Shown here piece after piece: positions 6,953 through 9,607 of a stretch of DNA of 9,607 nt (position 1 is its first letter; each line of letters starts with the position of its first letter). Under the pieces are notes generated by a model. That model saw nothing but the letters and a program-made list of their open reading frames with translations, ran no database searches and was not told the origin of the DNA. The stretch is from assembly GCA_013813825.1 (NCBI GenBank), contig JACCRA010000125.1:1-9607 (forward strand). Direction: 5' to 3'. A program made the translations under genes and the position numbers. Source of the stretch: Pyrinomonadaceae bacterium. Its GTDB lineage: Bacteria > Acidobacteriota > Blastocatellia > Pyrinomonadales > Pyrinomonadaceae.

Positions 6953-8784
6953 GACTTGGCTTCGCCCGTGTCTCCTACTTGAGTCTCGACGGGCAAGTGC
7001 AAAGTGAACGCGCTACCTGCGCCCGGCGTGCTCCGCACGCTGATTCTTCCGCCGTGCGCTTCCGCAATCTGTTTGACCAAGCTCAGCCCGATGCCGCTGC
7101 CTTGAATCTGAGCGGCGACCACGTCGCGTCCGCGGTAGAAAGGCTCGAAGATGTGAGGCAAATCAACCGTAGCGATTCCCGAACCGCGATCCTCGACGGT
7201 GATCCTTACCTCCGCTCCTCGCTCTCCCGCACCCATTTGCGCGCTGAGCCGCGCCCACCGGCTCTCACCGTCATATTTGATCGTGTTACTAATCAGGTTC
7301 TGCAAAGCGAGCTTCAACGCCGCCTCGTCGCCACTGACCGGAGGCAGGTTCGATTCTATCTCCGTCTCGACGTGGAAGCCACTTTCTTGTGTTTGCGCTC
7401 GACAGGCTGTAAGCGTGCCGTTAATGAGATCAGCTACTTGAGTGGAGCGGAACTCATAACGTCGCCGTCCTGACTGCGCGCCCGCGAATTCCAACACTTG
7501 CTCAACCATCTCCGTCAGCCGGCGACCCTCTTTGTAGATGACCGTGCCGTAGCGCGCGACTTGGCGGGGATCGCTGACAACTCTGTCGGCGAGATTCTCG
7601 CCCGCCGAACAGATAACCGCGAGCGGAGTCCGTAGTTCGTGACTCACTCCGGCAACGAAGTTGATCTGCTGGCGGGCAAGTCGCTCCGCGCGTCTCGTAG
7701 CCACTATGGTCATCGACATGCTCGCGGCCAGCAACAGTAGGATGCCGAAGCTGATTGCGAGATTACGGCGGCGGGTGCTGCTAACTGCGGCTTGCAGTGA
7801 TCCCGCTTGATGTGTAATCAGCAATTGCCACCGCCCATCTTCTTCGCCGGAAGATGCTGCTGCTATTGAGTTGCCTGTCTGGCGTTTGATGTACCTCACG
7901 ATTGAGCGTGAGCGCATTGGCCCGTTGTCTGACTGCTCGCCAGCCGCGACGGGTGCGCCACCGTCTCTTCGTAATGTCCTGATTTCACCACTATCCATGC
8001 CGAAAATTTGCATAGACACGTCGCTAGAATTGACATCCTCCGAGGGGTGGCGGGATGAGTAGATTACCTGCTGGGGATGGTCGCGATTAATAATCGCCAA
8101 GTTGTAGTCAGTTTCGGAAGCAGCGGGAAAGTGACGTTGGATGAGCGACGGTATGAACTCCCGCTGCATGTATTTAAGGTTGAGCGTGATGATGGTGAAG
8201 CCGGAGGGTAGCGGCACACGCTGGCTTCGTGCTTTGTCAGGGGGCAGTGGAGGGAAGGGAATGATCAGTGCCGGGATGTCCGCGGCAAAGGACTCAAGCG
8301 AACTTTGTGAAGCAATCTCTGTTTGCAAACGAGCGCTTTCATACCGTTGCTCGAATCGCTCACGCAAATTTGCAATCTCGCCCGACCAACCGGTCGGGTT
8401 AAATTGTTTCGCGGCTGCATCAAGTCGGCTTGGGCGGGGGCGACCTTGTTCGTCAGTGCTGACAATAAACACGTCGCTGAAGAGTTGCGCGTATGGTGCC
8501 GTCCTCTGCCACTGCTCCAACCGCTCGACGTGGTGCCGCTCTATATCGCCAAGCGTAGCGGACGTATCCACATGAAAGCTCAGGTAAGCACGGATGAGTT
8601 CACGATTAAAGTCTCGCTTAAACTTGATCGCGTCCGCACTCAAATTCGCCTGCAAACGCTCGCGCTCTCCATCACTAACCTGCCCTAACCAATAGAATTG
8701 TAACGCCGCCAGCAACGGCATTAGCACCGCCATAGCCGCGATCAGGATCATTATTCGAGAGGGTTTCTGTTTCAGACTTCTCAC
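6949..8784 (-). CDS. Membrane sensor histidine kinase with large periplasmic domain
   Basis: A protein of 611 residues. Helix 1 lies at about 11-33 after a basic start (RSLKQKPSR). A periplasmic region of about 305 residues follows (34-340), without cysteines and with a proline-rich stretch IPFPPLPPDK at 175-184. Helix 2 is at about 342-362. Only about 20 residues separate helix 2 from the H-box FVAGVSHELRTPL (376-388, phosphorylated H382), so there is no room for a HAMP domain. The catalytic part shows the N-box LQNLISNTIKY (494-504, N500), G1 DRGSGI (532-537), F-box IFEPFYRG (545-552) and G2 GSGIGLSLV (562-570), all intact. The sensor domain is not one I recognise, so the signal is unknown. 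The start is a GTG at 8782-8784 without a close ribosome-binding site. A strong one upstream serves a two-codon ORF instead. The kinase precedes and overlaps its regulator gene. Confidence 0.93.
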   Translation of the reverse strand: MRSLKQKPSRIMILIAAMAVLMPLLAALQFYWLGQVSDGERERLQANLSADAIKFKRDFNRELIRAYLSFHVDTSATLGDIERHHVERLEQWQRTAPYAQLFSDVFIVSTDEQGRPRPSRLDAAAKQFNPTGWSGEIANLRERFEQRYESARLQTEIASQSSLESFAADIPALIIPFPPLPPDKARSQRVPLPSGFTIITLNLKYMQREFIPSLIQRHFPAASETDYNLAIINRDHPQQVIYSSRHPSEDVNSSDVSMQIFGMDSGEIRTLRRDGGAPVAAGEQSDNGPMRSRSIVRYIKRQTGNSIAAASSGEEDGRWQLLITHQAGSLQAAVSSTRRRNLAISFGILLLLAASMSMTIVATRRAERLARQQINFVAGVSHELRTPLAVICSAGENLADRVVSDPRQVARYGTVIYKEGRRLTEMVEQVLEFAGAQSGRRRYEFRSTQVADLINGTLTACRAQTQESGFHVETEIESNLPPVSGDEAALKLALQNLISNTIKYDGESRWARLSAQMGAGERGAEVRITVEDRGSGIATVDLPHIFEPFYRGRDVVAAQIQGSGIGLSLVKQIAEAHGGRISVRSTPGAGSAFTLHLPVETQVGDTGEAKS

Positions 8785-8792
8785 GCGATTGA

Positions 8793-8813
8793 TTATCGCA
8801 TAGGAGCCTCCCC
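8793..8813 (-). promoter_or_regulatory. Strong ribosome-binding site followed by a two-codon ORF ahead of the kinase
   Basis: On the - strand GGGGAGG (8807-8813) lies 5 nt before an ATG (8799-8801) that reads ATG CGA TAA, a methionine-arginine-stop mini-ORF. The kinase GTG is 8 nt beyond that stop, in another frame, and 22 nt from the Shine-Dalgarno sequence, too far for direct use. Either ribosomes finish the mini-ORF and restart at the GTG, or a one-base indel separates a former ATG start from the kinase frame. Confidence 0.5.
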
Positions 8814-8834
8814 GTGAAATTAGCTCTGCGTGAG

Positions 8835-8840
8835 ATTTTA
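8835..8840 (-). promoter_or_regulatory. Candidate -10 element of the two-component operon
   Basis: On the - strand the hexamer TAAAAT matches the sigma-70 consensus TATAAT at 5 of 6 positions. At 17 nt upstream there is ACGCTA, nothing like TTGACA, but that stretch falls within the 11-bp repeats at 8845-8872. A weak or missing -35 next to regulator boxes is what activator-dependent OmpR/PhoB-class promoters show. Assignment is by sequence only. Confidence 0.4.
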
Positions 8841-8844
8841 CATC

Positions 8845-8872
8845 CTTAACAAACTCTTAGCGTCCACTTAAC
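8845..8872. promoter_or_regulatory. Candidate response-regulator operator: three hexamers spaced 11 bp
   Basis: CTTAAC (8845-8850), CTTAGC (8856-8861) and CTTAAC (8867-8872) are separated by exactly 5 nt each, a period of 11 bp. Direct repeats of this period are the established binding arrangement for tandem dimers of OmpR/PhoB/PhoP-class winged-helix regulators, the class encoded by the adjacent operon. The array ends 4 nt upstream of the candidate -10 hexamer for the two-component genes and lies 160 nt from the start of the divergent peptidase gene. Autoregulation is the simplest reading. Control of the peptidase gene is possible. Confidence 0.6.
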
Positions 8873-9032
8873 CAACGGAACTCAACATTGATGCGATGAT
8901 GATTTGGCGGAGGGAAAGGAAACATCGAAGCTTCCTTGTACAAACGGGGAGTGAATTACGAATCGCAGACCTTCTGCTGAAAGGTCTCAAGTCGGCAATA
9001 TCTTATTCCAGTTAGGAGACGGACGAAAGCTT
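8873..9032. other. Leader region of the divergent peptidase gene
   Basis: No gene is seen here. A perfect 7-bp stem (AGACCTT 8967-8973 with AAGGTCT 8981-8987, 7-nt loop) sits 45 nt before the ATG at 9033. It is not followed by a T-run, so it is not an intrinsic terminator. AGGAG at 9014-9018 is the best ribosome-binding site, but with a long spacing of 14 nt to the ATG. No convincing -35/-10 pair could be assigned for the + strand. Confidence 0.4.
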
Positions 9033-9607
9033 ATGAAAAGAAAATTCTGCAAGCTGGTGGCGGTCGCCGCTTTTTTCGGTTTAGTTGGTACGATGGGCTA
9101 TGGTCAGACCCTTCAAGTCGAACGGCGCACGCCAAACGACCGCGAGAACGCCGGGCAGAGGACGGCGCAAGCGGATCGCACAGTAGATAGTAAGTCCCGG
9201 CAGGGGTTGCGCGACATCATCGCGCATCTGCTCGATACCATGTACGTCTCGCCGGAGATTGGCAAACAGCTCGCGGCGCGGATGCGCGCGAAGTTCGCGG
9301 GTGGCGCTTACAACACAATTACCAGCCCTGCTCAACTCGCCGAGGCCTTGACGCAAGACCTCCGTGAACTGGGCAAGGATAAACACCTGTATGTGCGCTT
9401 CAACTCTGAGTCGGCGGACACGCCCGTACTGACCGTCGCGGGGTGGGAGAACGGGAGGCAGCAACGCGGAGCAGCATCTTCCGCGCGCACCCGAAGTCCC
9501 GCCGGCGACCAGCCCCGACAGATGGAGATGGACGCGGGCGAGTCCGAAAAACTGCGGCAGGCGAACTTCCACTTCAGGAAAATCGAGCGACTCGAAGGTA
9601 ACGTCGG
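9033..9607 (+). CDS. Secreted S41-type (IRBP/tail-specific) peptidase, N-terminal part (runs off right edge)
   Basis: An open frame from ATG 9033 to the window end gives 191 complete codons without a stop. Residues 1-26 form a Sec signal peptide: basic start MKRKFCK, hydrophobic LVAVAAFFGLVGTMG, probable cleavage near YGQ. There is no lipobox. After a polar linker, residues 57-124 (GLRDIIAHLLDTMYVSPEIGKQL, then LAEALTQDLRELGKDKHLYVRF) resemble the helical N-terminal domain of IRBP-like S41 peptidases. NFHFRKIERLEGNV (178-191) resembles the start of the following core domain, as in proteins reading FRKVEILPGNIGYL. The catalytic serine and lysine would lie beyond the window. The linker at about 132-172 is polar and charged and longer than I expect. 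The predicted site of action is the periplasm or outside the cell. It is divergent from the two-component operon and shares its upstream region. Confidence 0.75.
   Translation, partial: MKRKFCKLVAVAAFFGLVGTMGYGQTLQVERRTPNDRENAGQRTAQADRTVDSKSRQGLRDIIAHLLDTMYVSPEIGKQLAARMRAKFAGGAYNTITSPAQLAEALTQDLRELGKDKHLYVRFNSESADTPVLTVAGWENGRQQRGAASSARTRSPAGDQPRQMEMDAGESEKLRQANFHFRKIERLEGNV

Noticed and set aside
8936..8962. Promoter for the peptidase gene (TTGTAC and TACGAA)
   Set aside because: The spacing is 15 nt and both hexamers are weak matches, so it is not better than chance.
9081..9572. 163-codon - strand open frame at the right end
   Set aside because: The + strand frame from 9033 has a signal peptide and S41-like domain sequence. 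The - strand frame shows nothing recognisable.

Overview
The window is GC-rich, densely coded bacterial DNA. Its clearest marker is a row of large duplicated FtsX/MacB-type permeases of the ADOP family (acidobacterial duplicated orphan permease), which expands massively in Acidobacteriota. An acidobacterial host is therefore the best guess. This is inferred from gene content, not from a marker gene.

Left half (1-5175, + strand): the last 49 codons of one ADOP permease, then two complete ADOP permeases (263-2701 and 2728-5175) only 26 nt apart. The first gap (152-262) is filled by a long hairpin built of 7-nt repeats. The gap after the third permease starts with a different family of 7-nt repeats.

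Middle (5176-6259): a 170-nt spacer and a MacB/LolD-type ABC ATPase gene (5346-6008), whose signature and D-loop differ from consensus. Just 4 nt after its stop lies a permease remnant: the last 41 codons of an ADOP gene with no start. A ribosome-binding site and what looks like the first few codons of yet another ADOP gene follow. This stretch reads as a deletion scar in a formerly longer permease array.

Right half (6260-8784, - strand): a two-component operon, sensor histidine kinase then OmpR/PhoB-type response regulator, overlapping by ATGA. Upstream of it, in the 248-nt divergent intergenic region, sit three CTTARC hexamers spaced exactly 11 bp, the geometry expected of an OmpR/PhoB-family operator. 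A good -10 hexamer lies next to them. Across that region, the + strand gene starting at 9033 runs off the window. It encodes a secreted protein with the N-terminal domain of S41 (IRBP/tail-specific) peptidases.

How they may work together (inference): the ATPase could energise the neighbouring permeases as an envelope exporter or lipoprotein/peptide-handling system. The two-component system probably controls itself and possibly the divergent peptidase. Nothing in the sequence directly links the two-component system to the permeases. No RNA genes, CRISPR arrays, transposases or integrases were seen.
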